Source: an uncultured Rubrobacteraceae bacterium
GTDB taxonomy: Bacteria > Actinomycetota > Rubrobacteria > Rubrobacterales > Rubrobacteraceae
NCBI GenBank assembly: GCA_902806015.1
Contig: CADCUZ010000162.1
Coordinates: forward strand, 1-20,449
Direction of reading: 5' to 3'
Length of the DNA: 20,449 bases
Numbering within the stretch: position 1 is the first letter of the stretch; each line of letters opens with the position of its first letter. This document shows positions 14,343 through 20,449 of the stretch, in pieces. The notes under the pieces were generated by a model. The model was not told the DNA's origin. It was given only the letters and a program-made list of their open reading frames with translations, and made no database searches. The position numbers and the translations under genes were made by a program.

Positions 14343-15303
14343 GCTCCGCTCCGCCCTTCCGGAAGGGGCCTTCGAGACCGTGGACCAGGTCGAGGGGCTG
14401 CTGGCGGCCGTGGGCAAACGCGCCCCCGCCCCGCTCGTGCGTCCCTCCCTCGAAGCCCTGACCTCAGGTGGCAAGCGACTCAGGCCGCTGCTGCTGATCC
14501 TGGCTGCGCGGATGGGGGACACGGACCGGGACGATTTGCTCCGGGCCGCGACGGCCATCGAGGTGCTGCACACGGCCACGCTCGTCCACGACGACATCGT
14601 GGACGGGGCGGAGACGAGGCGCGGGGTACCCACGGCCGTGGCGCGGGACGGGCGCGAGATCGCGGCGGCGACCGGGGACTACCTCTTCGCCGAGACGTTC
14701 TCCGAGCTCGCCGGCATCGGGGACCCGAGGCTCATGCGGGCCTTCGCGGAGGCCTCCGTGGGGCTCGCGGCCGGGGAGCTGGAGCAGTATCGGGCAAACG
14801 GGGCGACCGTGGAGGTCGAGGCTTACCTGGGGCACATCAGGAAAAAGACCGCGGGGCTCTTCCGGGTTGCGTGCGTGGCCGGCGGGACTCTGGGCGGGCT
14901 CTCGCTATCGCAGATAGACGTCCTGGCGACCTACGGCCAGGCACTCGGGATCGCCTTCCAGATGTCCGACGACATCATGGACCTCGTGGGCAAGCCGGGC
15001 CTCATGGGCAAGGGCATCGGGACGGACCTCGTCGAGGGCACCGTTACGCTGCCGGTCATCTTCGCCCTGCGGGAGGACAACTCCGGAATCATCCGGCGGG
15101 TGCTCGCCGACCCGAAGCCCTCGCCGGGGTTGCTCGAGGCCGGCATAGAGGCCGTGCTCGCCACGGATGCCGTCGCGAAAACCGAGGAGTGGGCGCGGGG
15201 CGAGATCGAGGGCGCGTTGCGGGACCTGAGCCTGTTGCCCGACGGTCCGGAGCGCGACTTTCTGGAGTCCGTGGCCTCGGAGGTGGTCGGAAGGGATGCC
15301 TGA
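14254..15303 (+). CDS. Trans-polyprenyl diphosphate synthase (HepT-like)
   Basis: A long-chain isoprenyl diphosphate synthase that makes the menaquinone side chain. It has GGKRLRP (about residues 72-78), first aspartate-rich motif DDIVD in LVHDDIVDGAETRRG, GDYLFAETF, and the second motif DDIMD in QMSDDIMDLVGK. Both motifs are complete, so it should be catalytic. From ATG 14254 it is 349 aa, but this overlaps menG by 89 nt and lacks a convincing ribosome site. GTG 14380, with GGAAGGGG at 14361-14368, gives 307 aa and may be the true start; residues 1-42 are low-complexity. The stop overlaps the next gene by 8 nt. Chain length cannot be read from sequence. Confidence 0.93.
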   Translation: MDYKMLHGRESGAASSPSTAEREASTDPGKLRSALPEGAFETVDQVEGLLAAVGKRAPAPLVRPSLEALTSGGKRLRPLLLILAARMGDTDRDDLLRAATAIEVLHTATLVHDDIVDGAETRRGVPTAVARDGREIAAATGDYLFAETFSELAGIGDPRLMRAFAEASVGLAAGELEQYRANGATVEVEAYLGHIRKKTAGLFRVACVAGGTLGGLSLSQIDVLATYGQALGIAFQMSDDIMDLVGKPGLMGKGIGTDLVEGTVTLPVIFALREDNSGIIRRVLADPKPSPGLLEAGIEAVLATDAVAKTEEWARGEIEGALRDLSLLPDGPERDFLESVASEVVGRDA

Positions 15304-16537
15304 GGCCGGGATCTTGGCCGCCGACATCCTGATGCCCGCCTCGAGCCCCCCGATCCCGAACGGGGCCGTGTTGGTAGTGGACGGCAGGATCTCCGCCGTC
15401 GGGACGCTCCCGGAGGTGAGCCGGCAGAACCCAGAGGCGTCCGTCCGGTTTTTCCCCCGCTCCACCATAATCCCCGGCGCCGTCAACGCCCACGCCCACC
15501 TGGGCTTCAGGAGGGAGGACGCGCCGCCCGGCGGGACGTTCTCCGGATGGCTCAAGAGGCTCATAGAACGCCTGCCGGAGAAAGAGAGTTGGACCGCCGA
15601 GGCGGCCCGCGACTCCGCCCGCGAGGCCGTCGAGGCCGGGACCACATTTATGGCCGAGTCCTCGCCGTACGGGGAGTGCCTGCCGCCCCTCGCGGAGAGC
15701 GGCATGGCCGGTGCGGTCTACGCCGAGTTCTTCCCCGGGGACTACGAAGGCGCGGGGCCGCAGGAGATCGTGGAATCGATCATCCGGCAAGTGCGGGGCC
15801 TGAACGAGGGCCTGCCCCACCGGGTTCGGGCGCGGCTCAGCGTCCACGCCCCGTACACCGTGGACCCGGAATCCTCCCGCCTGGCGGCCCGCCGGACGCG
15901 GGAGATGGGTTGGACGCTCGCCTTCCACCTCTCGGAGAGCCCTGAGGAGGTCGAGTTCGTGCGGGAGGGGACGGGAGGCCTCTCTGACATCTTCGGCAGC
16001 AACGGTTGGGGAGGGGTCGGCGTCTCCCCCGTGCGTTACGCGGAGGGCATCGAGCTGCTCGCGCCCGAGACCATCGCGGCGCACCTGGCGACCGGGGTCG
16101 GGGAGGAAGAGATCGAGATCCTCTCCCGCACGGGCGTCGCCGCGGCGCACTGCCCCCGTTCCAACGAGAACCTCGGCTGCGGCGTCTCGCCGGTGCCCCG
16201 GATGATGCAGAGCGGGGTGCGGGTCGGGATGGGCACGGACGGCCTGTGGAGCAGCCCGAGCATGAACCTTTTTGAGGAGACGCTGGTCGCGGTAGGCTTG
16301 CACGGCTTGAACGGGGCGACGGCCTTGCGCCTCGCCACGCTCGAAGGGGCGCGGGCGCTCGGCGTCGAGGGGCAGACGGGCAGCCTGGAGGCGGGCAAGT
16401 GGGCGGACCTGGCGGTGGTCGAGGTCGCGCCGGGCGGCCCTGACCCCGAGCTCGAAACGCTCGAGGCGGCTGCCGACGGGGGTGTCGTGGCGACCGTGGC
16501 CGGCGGTAACGTGATATACAATCGCGCTGAAGGCTGA
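15296..16537 (+). CDS. Amidohydrolase, probable aminofutalosine deaminase (MqnF/MqnX type)
   Basis: A 413-aa metal-dependent hydrolase of the TRZ/ATZ/SAH-deaminase superfamily, starting at ATG 15296 inside the end of the prenyl synthase. Metal and catalytic residues are H66 and H68 (NAHAHLGF), H184 (SVHAPYTV), H211 (AFHLSES), H263 (AAHLATG) and D315 (GTDGLWSSPS). The N- and C-terminal strands form the usual composite beta-sandwich. The family acts on adenosine-type substrates; in this setting, directly after menG and the prenyl synthase, the best candidate is 6-amino-6-deoxyfutalosine in menaquinone synthesis. A 5'-methylthioadenosine/SAH deaminase remains possible. Confidence 0.8.
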   Translation: MPEAGILAADILMPASSPPIPNGAVLVVDGRISAVGTLPEVSRQNPEASVRFFPRSTIIPGAVNAHAHLGFRREDAPPGGTFSGWLKRLIERLPEKESWTAEAARDSAREAVEAGTTFMAESSPYGECLPPLAESGMAGAVYAEFFPGDYEGAGPQEIVESIIRQVRGLNEGLPHRVRARLSVHAPYTVDPESSRLAARRTREMGWTLAFHLSESPEEVEFVREGTGGLSDIFGSNGWGGVGVSPVRYAEGIELLAPETIAAHLATGVGEEEIEILSRTGVAAAHCPRSNENLGCGVSPVPRMMQSGVRVGMGTDGLWSSPSMNLFEETLVAVGLHGLNGATALRLATLEGARALGVEGQTGSLEAGKWADLAVVEVAPGGPDPELETLEAAADGGVVATVAGGNVIYNRAEG

Positions 16538-16559
16538 ACGTCCCCGGGGGTAGCCCGCC

Positions 16560-17201
16560 ATGATGATGAACCGCAAGAGGCTCGGCCGTGTGATGGCGGT
16601 GGTCGCCGTCGTGCTCGCCGCCTTCTTCTTACTCTCTTCCGTGCTCATGGGGCTGGGCACGAACGTCAGCTACAACCTCTTCGACCTGATCGGCGGCCAG
16701 AACCAATCCCAGCCGCAGGACCAAGGCCCAACCCCGCAGGACGCCATAGAAGAGGCCGAGAAAGACCTGAAAAACAATCCCAAAGACCCTGACGCCATCA
16801 CGGACCTGGCTGTCCTCTACGCCCAGAACGGGCGATACGATGACGCGGCCAAAGTATTGCGCGACGGGCGCGAGGCGGCTCCGAAGAACGCCGAGATCCC
16901 GGCGTTTTTGGGGGCCGTTTACCAGCAGCAGGCGGCGGGCGTGGGGCCCGAGGAGCAAAAGAAGCTCTACGGCGAGGCCGGCGACTCCTTCGCCGCCGCG
17001 ACGGAGTTGGACCCGAAAAACGAGGACTTGTACGCGTCGGCCGGGCAGAGCTACGACCAGGCGGGCGAGACCGCGGAGGCCATCAAGTACTACAACGGCT
17101 ACCTCGACCGCGAGCCCGACGGGCAGGACTCCGAGGCTATAGAGGGGCGCATCTCGGCGCTTCTAAAGGGCGAAGAGGGCACCGCGAGCGGCCGGCCTTG
17201 A
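16560..17201 (+). CDS. Membrane-anchored TPR protein
   Basis: A 213-aa protein from ATG 16560 (two more ATGs follow directly). It has a basic N-terminus, one transmembrane helix (about 10-33, VMAVVAVVLAAFFLLSSVL), a Gln/Pro-rich linker (QNQSQPQDQGPTPQD) and then three or four TPR-like repeats (about 60-195: NPKDPDAITDLAVLYAQNG; APKNAEIPAFLGAVYQQQ; DPKNEDLYASAGQSYDQAG). It is probably anchored with the repeats on the outer face, acting in protein-protein contacts. It lies between the likely MqnF and tatA; no specific partner is indicated. TATACA at 16515-16520 is a weak -10 candidate, but no -35 is evident. Confidence 0.85.
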   Translation: MMMNRKRLGRVMAVVAVVLAAFFLLSSVLMGLGTNVSYNLFDLIGGQNQSQPQDQGPTPQDAIEEAEKDLKNNPKDPDAITDLAVLYAQNGRYDDAAKVLRDGREAAPKNAEIPAFLGAVYQQQAAGVGPEEQKKLYGEAGDSFAAATELDPKNEDLYASAGQSYDQAGETAEAIKYYNGYLDREPDGQDSEAIEGRISALLKGEEGTASGRP

Positions 17202-17228
17202 TCCGCCTGGCGGGCGAAAGCGTATAAT
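17198..17228 (+). promoter_or_regulatory. Candidate sigma-70-type promoter for tatAC
   Basis: A perfect TATAAT lies at 17223-17228, 40 nt before the tatA start, in the only gap between the TPR gene and tatA. The best -35 match is TTGATC at 17198-17203, giving a 19-nt spacer, longer than ideal. A near-perfect ribosome site (TAGGAGG, 17257-17263) follows. The -10 is convincing in this GC-rich setting; the -35 is less so. Confidence 0.55.
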
Positions 17229-17267
17229 GTCCCGAAGAACCTTTTGGCTAATCCGTTAGGAGGAAAG

Positions 17268-17552
17268 ATGGGTTTCGCTCTAATCCCCGGAATACCAACG
17301 CTGGGACCGATGGAGCTGATAATAGCGCTCGTCGTGATCCTGCTGCTCTTCGGGGCGAAGCGCATCCCCGAGCTCGCCCGCGGCCTGGGTAGCGGCGTGC
17401 GCGAGTTCAAGGCCGGCACCAAAGAGGGCCAGCTGGAGGACAAGGAGAAGGAGGACGAGAACGGGACCGTCTCCGAGGGCAACACCGACGAGGCCAAGCT
17501 CGAAGACGACGCAACCGTCCAGGCCGAGAAGGCCGAGCAGAAGCGCAGCTAG
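17268..17552 (+). CDS. tatA: Twin-arginine translocase subunit TatA
   Basis: A 94-aa protein starting at ATG 17268 after TAGGAGGAAAG. It has the TatA/TatB fold: short N-terminus, a transmembrane helix (about 14-28), the FG hinge (28-29) and an amphipathic helix (KRIPELARGLGSGVREFKAG), then a highly charged tail. The E-L-x-x-A/I and FGAKRIPELARGLG patterns favour TatA over TatB. It forms the pore-forming oligomer with TatC, encoded 35 nt downstream, to export folded proteins. No separate tatB is seen. Confidence 0.95.
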   Translation: MGFALIPGIPTLGPMELIIALVVILLLFGAKRIPELARGLGSGVREFKAGTKEGQLEDKEKEDENGTVSEGNTDEAKLEDDATVQAEKAEQKRS

Positions 17553-17587
17553 GCGAGCCTAGGCAAGCAGAAAACCTCCAAGCCAGC

Positions 17588-18457
17588 ATGGCCGGCCGTC
17601 TGAGAATCCCCACGCGCCCGCGCGAAGACGTGCGGATGACCCTGATCGAGCACCTCGGCGAGCTCCGGTCCAGGATCATCAAGGTCGCCGCGGTCTTCGT
17701 CCTGGCCGCCATCGTTACGTGGTTCTTTCGCGAGCGGCTTTTCTATTTACTCCTCGAACCGGCGGGCGGCGGGTTCCAGGACCAGAGGCTCGTCGTTACC
17801 GCGGTAGGGGAGCAGTTCATCAGCGACATGAAGCTGGCCCTGTGGGCGGCCTTCGTGCTGGCTATCCCGGTCTTGCTCTACCAGGCGTGGGCCTTCGTGG
17901 CCCCGGCCGTCGGGGACATGGGCCGCGTCACTACGTACATAATCATCACGCTGGCCTCCTCGCTTTTTCTGGCCGGCATCGCGTTCGGGTACTTTTTCGT
18001 GCTGCCGGCCGGGCTGCAGTTCCTGCTTTTTTGGGATCAGGGCAGGTACGAGACCATGATCACACCGACGTACTACCTCTCGTTTACCACGCGCTTCCTG
18101 CTGGCTTGCGGGCTCGTCTTTGAGCTTCCGGCGGCCACCTACGTGTGCGCGAAGCTGGGGCTCATCGACGCCAACCTGCTCAAAAAATACCGCAAACACG
18201 CCGTCGTGGGGAACACGATACTGGCGGCGGCGATCACGCCCTCACCCGACCCCTTCACCATGGTCATGCTCGCCGTGCCCCTGGTCATCATGTACGAGCT
18301 CTCCATCGTCATAGCCCGCTACGTGAACCCGACCACCGAGGTCACGGCGCACGCGTTGGCGCGCAACGCCGACGACGAACCGGAGTACGGCGACCGGGAC
18401 CGCGAGGATGCCGATCCCGACCCCCACGAAGAGAACGGCAACGAACGGGACCTGTAG
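17588..18457 (+). CDS. tatC: Twin-arginine translocase subunit TatC
   Basis: A 289-aa six-helix membrane protein that recognises twin-arginine signal peptides. The cytoplasmic N-terminus has LIEHLGELRSRI (about residues 19-30), followed by the first helix (VAAVFVLAAIVTWF). FISDMKLALWAAFVLAIPVLLYQAW-type sequence, FVLPAGLQFLLFW, FLLACGLVFELPA and AAAITPSPDPFTMVMLAVPL are canonical TatC blocks. The C-terminal tail is long, acidic and probably disordered. ATG 17588 has only a weak ribosome site, consistent with co-expression with tatA. It converges with the SRPBCC gene; the 49-nt gap shows only a short CCGGG/CCCGG inverted repeat. Confidence 0.96.
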   Translation: MAGRLRIPTRPREDVRMTLIEHLGELRSRIIKVAAVFVLAAIVTWFFRERLFYLLLEPAGGGFQDQRLVVTAVGEQFISDMKLALWAAFVLAIPVLLYQAWAFVAPAVGDMGRVTTYIIITLASSLFLAGIAFGYFFVLPAGLQFLLFWDQGRYETMITPTYYLSFTTRFLLACGLVFELPAATYVCAKLGLIDANLLKKYRKHAVVGNTILAAAITPSPDPFTMVMLAVPLVIMYELSIVIARYVNPTTEVTAHALARNADDEPEYGDRDREDADPDPHEENGNERDL

Positions 18458-18506
18458 GAGGTCGGGCTTCGGGCTTGGAGGCGTCTAGAGGCCGGGCCGC
18501 CCGGGA

Positions 18507-18974
18507 CTACCCGAGTTGCCGCTCGAAGCGCCGGATGGAGCGCCGGAGGAGGTCCTCGGTGAGGCCCCGGAAGAACGGGCGGCGGGCGATCCTGTTCAGC
18601 CAAGCCGGTTCTACGCGGTAGTCGGTGGCGAGCGTCATCCGTACGGTTTCGACCCCGGCCTCCTCCACCAGCCAGCCGCCGCCGCCGGTGGCGCCCCCGA
18701 CGTAGCGCCACTCGAGCAGGCGCGGGGCCTGGACTACGGTGATCTCGCTGACGACCGTGTGGGTGAGGCCGGCGGCGCTGAGGACGAACTCCAAGGTCGT
18801 GCCGGGGCGGATCTCCCGAGCCGGGAGCCCTTCCCCGTCGAGCGCTCGGGCGGAGCCGAGACCGACGGCCCACCTCGGGAAGCCGGGGACGTCCAGGAGC
18901 GCGGCGAAGACCCGCTCGGGCGAGGTACCGGAGAGCAGGTAGCCCGCCCGGTAGGGCCGGTCGGTCTCAGCCAC
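18507..18974 (-). CDS. SRPBCC (START-like) family protein
   Basis: Read from GTG at 18974 down, this gives 155 aa, the normal size of a single SRPBCC/polyketide-cyclase-type helix-grip domain. Visible features are an N-terminal strand (YRAGYLLSGTSPERVFAALL), VPGFPRWAVG, and the final amphipathic helix (LTEDLLRRSIRRFERQLG). Such proteins bind hydrophobic ligands. The start overlaps the end of menA by 8 nt, so the two form an operon, and a lipid- or quinone-related role is plausible but unproven (inference). The frame is open further upstream, within menA, but that part lacks family character. Confidence 0.8.
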   Translation of the reverse strand: MAETDRPYRAGYLLSGTSPERVFAALLDVPGFPRWAVGLGSARALDGEGLPAREIRPGTTLEFVLSAAGLTHTVVSEITVVQAPRLLEWRYVGGATGGGGWLVEEAGVETVRMTLATDYRVEPAWLNRIARRPFFRGLTEDLLRRSIRRFERQLG

Positions 18975-19866
18975 CGAGCACGACGCCCGCGGTGTAGAGG
19001 AGGCCGAAGACCAGGTGCAGACCGGCTGTCCGCTTGACCACGGGATCGAGGCGCCGCGGCGTCGAGTGCTCGGCGACGTCTCGCCAGAGCCTGAGGGCGG
19101 CGAAGAGGCTCGGGTAGACGAGCGCGCACCCCAATGGGACCACCCCAAAGGCCATCAGAAGGCCGACCGCGACGTAGGGCTCGAGGAGCAGGAGCCTGTA
19201 GACCAACACGCCGGCCTCCCGGCCGAAGACTATCGGGAGCGTGCGGCGGCCGCCGCGGCGGTCGGAGACCAGGTCGCGGAGGTTATTGGCCAGCAGGATA
19301 GCCGCGACCGGCCCGCCGATGGGGAGGGCCGCCAGCGGCACGTAGAGGGGGAAGCCGCCGGCCTGGACGGCGTAGGCTATAACCACGATCAGCACGCCCA
19401 TAAAGACGAAGACCGTCGCCTCGCTCGCCGGCGTGTAGGCGATGGGGCGCGGGCCGGCCGAGTAGAGGTAGCCGCCGAGCGCGCAGAGGCAACCGAGGAC
19501 CAGGATCGGCCACCCCCCAACGGCTATGAGGTAGATCCCGCAAAAAAGGGCGAGCACGTAGCAGACAAGCGCCCCGAACAGCACACTGCGCGCCCGCACC
19601 CGCCCCCCGACTATCGAGCCCGCGATGCCGACCGTCCCCCGCACGTCGAGCCCCCGCTGTTCGTCGTAGAACTCGTTGAACATGTTCGTCGCCGCCTGGA
19701 TGAGCAGGCTGCCCAGGAACATCGCCACGAACGGGCCCCACGAGAACGCCCCGTCGTCGGAGGCCAGCGCGGTCCCGAACAGAACCGGCACCGCCGCCGC
19801 CGTGAGGCTGAAAGGCCGCGAGAGCCTGAACCACTCGGCAAGCACGGGCCGCCGCGGCTCAGCCAC
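18967..19866 (-). CDS. menA: UbiA-family prenyltransferase, MenA-like
   Basis: A 299-aa multi-helix membrane prenyltransferase if read from GTG 19866; the longer open frame (to 20091) adds a hydrophilic, non-homologous-looking segment. Two aspartate motifs are visible: NMFNEFYDEQRGLD (N61-D74) and NNLRDLVSDRRGGRRTL (N194-D202), the second being characteristic of MenA (compare NNIRDxxxDRxxGKRT). It attaches the polyprenyl chain to dihydroxynaphthoate; if the organism uses the futalosine route, the acceptor would be 1,4-dihydroxy-6-naphthoate (MqnP type). It runs opposite to, but close by, the other menaquinone genes. No good ribosome site precedes the chosen start. Confidence 0.88.
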   Translation of the reverse strand: MAEPRRPVLAEWFRLSRPFSLTAAAVPVLFGTALASDDGAFSWGPFVAMFLGSLLIQAATNMFNEFYDEQRGLDVRGTVGIAGSIVGGRVRARSVLFGALVCYVLALFCGIYLIAVGGWPILVLGCLCALGGYLYSAGPRPIAYTPASEATVFVFMGVLIVVIAYAVQAGGFPLYVPLAALPIGGPVAAILLANNLRDLVSDRRGGRRTLPIVFGREAGVLVYRLLLLEPYVAVGLLMAFGVVPLGCALVYPSLFAALRLWRDVAEHSTPRRLDPVVKRTAGLHLVFGLLYTAGVVLGG

Positions 19867-20089
19867 GCGCCAGTGCTGCGAACTCGGCCCGATCCTTAGA
19901 CATACCCGGCAGAGTTTACCCGCGTCTCCACGATCCCACCCGGAAAACGGTACCGCCCAACCGTCGGGACGCCGGAAACCTGAAAGCCGGCGGTCCGAGG
20001 TGAGGCCCGAAGCGCGCGGCGTACCGGCAACCCAAAGACGGCTTGCCGATAAGCTGGTATAACCGGCAATCGTGAAAGCGGGTGGCTCC
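19867..20089. other. Divergent intergenic region (menA / UbiA-type gene)
   Basis: About 223 nt between the menA start (- strand) and the + strand prenyltransferase. It should carry both promoters. A TATAAC at 20058-20063 is a possible + strand -10, but no good -35 was found at the right distance. On the - strand, no clear promoter was seen. No repeat or RNA gene is recognised. Confidence 0.35.
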
Positions 20090-20449
20090 ATGGGATCTCC
20101 GGGGTCTTACCTCCGACTCGCGCGGCCGAAGCAGTGGACCAAGAACGGGTTCGTGCTGGCCGGGGTGGTGTTCGCGGGTAAGGCGTTGTCGGCCTCCCAC
20201 ATCGCGGACGCGCTCCTCGCGTTGCTGGCCTTCTGTTTGCTCTCCGGGGCAGTCTACGCCTTCAACGACGTCCTGGACGTGGAGGAGGACCGCAAGCACC
20301 CGCTCAAGAGGCTCAGGCCCGTGGCGAGCGGGGAGGTGCCGGTACCGGCGGCGGTCGCCTACGCGGCGTTGCTCGTGGCGGGGGGGCTGGCGCTTTGCTT
20401 TTACGTGGACGGGGGGGTGGGGGCCACGGGGCTCGCCTACCTGGCGTTG
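20090..20449 (+). CDS. UbiA-family prenyltransferase, DPPR-synthase-like (partial, 3' end outside window)
   Basis: ATG 20090 opens a frame that runs off the window (120 codons). The N-terminus LRLARPKQWTKNGFVLAG, then the first aspartate motif FNDVLDVEEDRKHP (N59, D60, D63, D67) and KRLRPVASGEVP match the decaprenyl-phosphate 5-phosphoribose synthase group (Rv3806c-like) of the UbiA superfamily rather than MenA. That enzyme transfers phosphoribose to polyprenyl phosphate for arabinan synthesis in mycobacteria; other bacteria use relatives for unknown polyprenyl-ribose products. Predicted to be an integral membrane protein. The second half and the second motif are not visible. Confidence 0.85.
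   Translation, partial: MGSPGSYLRLARPKQWTKNGFVLAGVVFAGKALSASHIADALLALLAFCLLSGAVYAFNDVLDVEEDRKHPLKRLRPVASGEVPVPAAVAYAALLVAGGLALCFYVDGGVGATGLAYLAL

Noticed and set aside
15089..16660. A 523-aa open frame on the - strand
   Set aside because: It is antisense to the amidohydrolase and the prenyl synthase end; composition is Arg/Pro/Gly-rich with no domain, so it is a shadow frame.
18492..18504. CCGGG/CCCGG inverted repeat between tatC and the SRPBCC gene as a bidirectional terminator
   Set aside because: The stem is 5 bp with a 3-nt loop, no T-run, and such repeats occur by chance in DNA this GC-rich.
18975..19148. N-terminal extension of the SRPBCC protein on the - strand
   Set aside because: It lies in the menA coding sequence in another frame and is Ser/Arg-rich without family character; GTG 18974 gives the normal domain size.

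Overview
The window is high-GC bacterial DNA with dense, mostly same-strand genes, many GTG/TTG starts and ATGA-type overlaps. Gene content points to an actinobacterium, most plausibly a deep-branching Rubrobacter-like lineage: it has the small unnamed proteins that accompany actinobacterial high-affinity [NiFe]-hydrogenases (DUF6084-like, DUF6893-like), menaquinone genes next to hemL and tatAC, and a UbiA protein resembling the decaprenyl-phosphate phosphoribose synthase family. The lineage is an inference from gene content, not from a marker gene.

Region 1 (1-11693, + strand) is the downstream part of a [NiFe]-hydrogenase operon; the structural subunits are not here and presumably lie upstream. 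It starts with accessory genes: an 80-aa Pro/Gly-rich protein, a DUF6084-like protein, 336-aa and 104-aa conserved-looking proteins, the large-subunit maturation endopeptidase, a 33-aa one-helix protein and possibly a 32-aa protein. The Fe(CN)2CO and nickel assembly genes follow: hypF, hypC, a second HypC-like gene, hypD, hypE, then hypA and hypB. Between hypE and hypA sit a frame-damaged cupin, an unrecognised gene and a fused double-SIS-domain protein.

Region 2 (11880-18457, + strand) holds hemL (5-aminolevulinate from glutamate), a short protein that may be a HepS-like prenyl synthase subunit, the menaquinone methyltransferase menG, a long-chain polyprenyl diphosphate synthase, an amidohydrolase likely to be the aminofutalosine deaminase of the futalosine menaquinone pathway, a membrane-anchored TPR protein, and tatA-tatC.

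Region 3 (18507-20449) has an SRPBCC protein and a MenA-type prenyltransferase on the - strand, divergent from a truncated UbiA-family prenyltransferase on the + strand.

Together the genes fit an aerobic organism that scavenges H2 with a [NiFe]-hydrogenase and passes electrons to menaquinone; heme and quinone synthesis and Tat export lie next to the hydrogenase assembly genes. The most noteworthy items are the uncharacterised accessory module, the double SIS protein whose two halves keep complementary catalytic residues, the HypC paralogue without the MCxxxP motif, the decaying cupin, and the possible hepS-menG-hepT arrangement in an actinobacterium.
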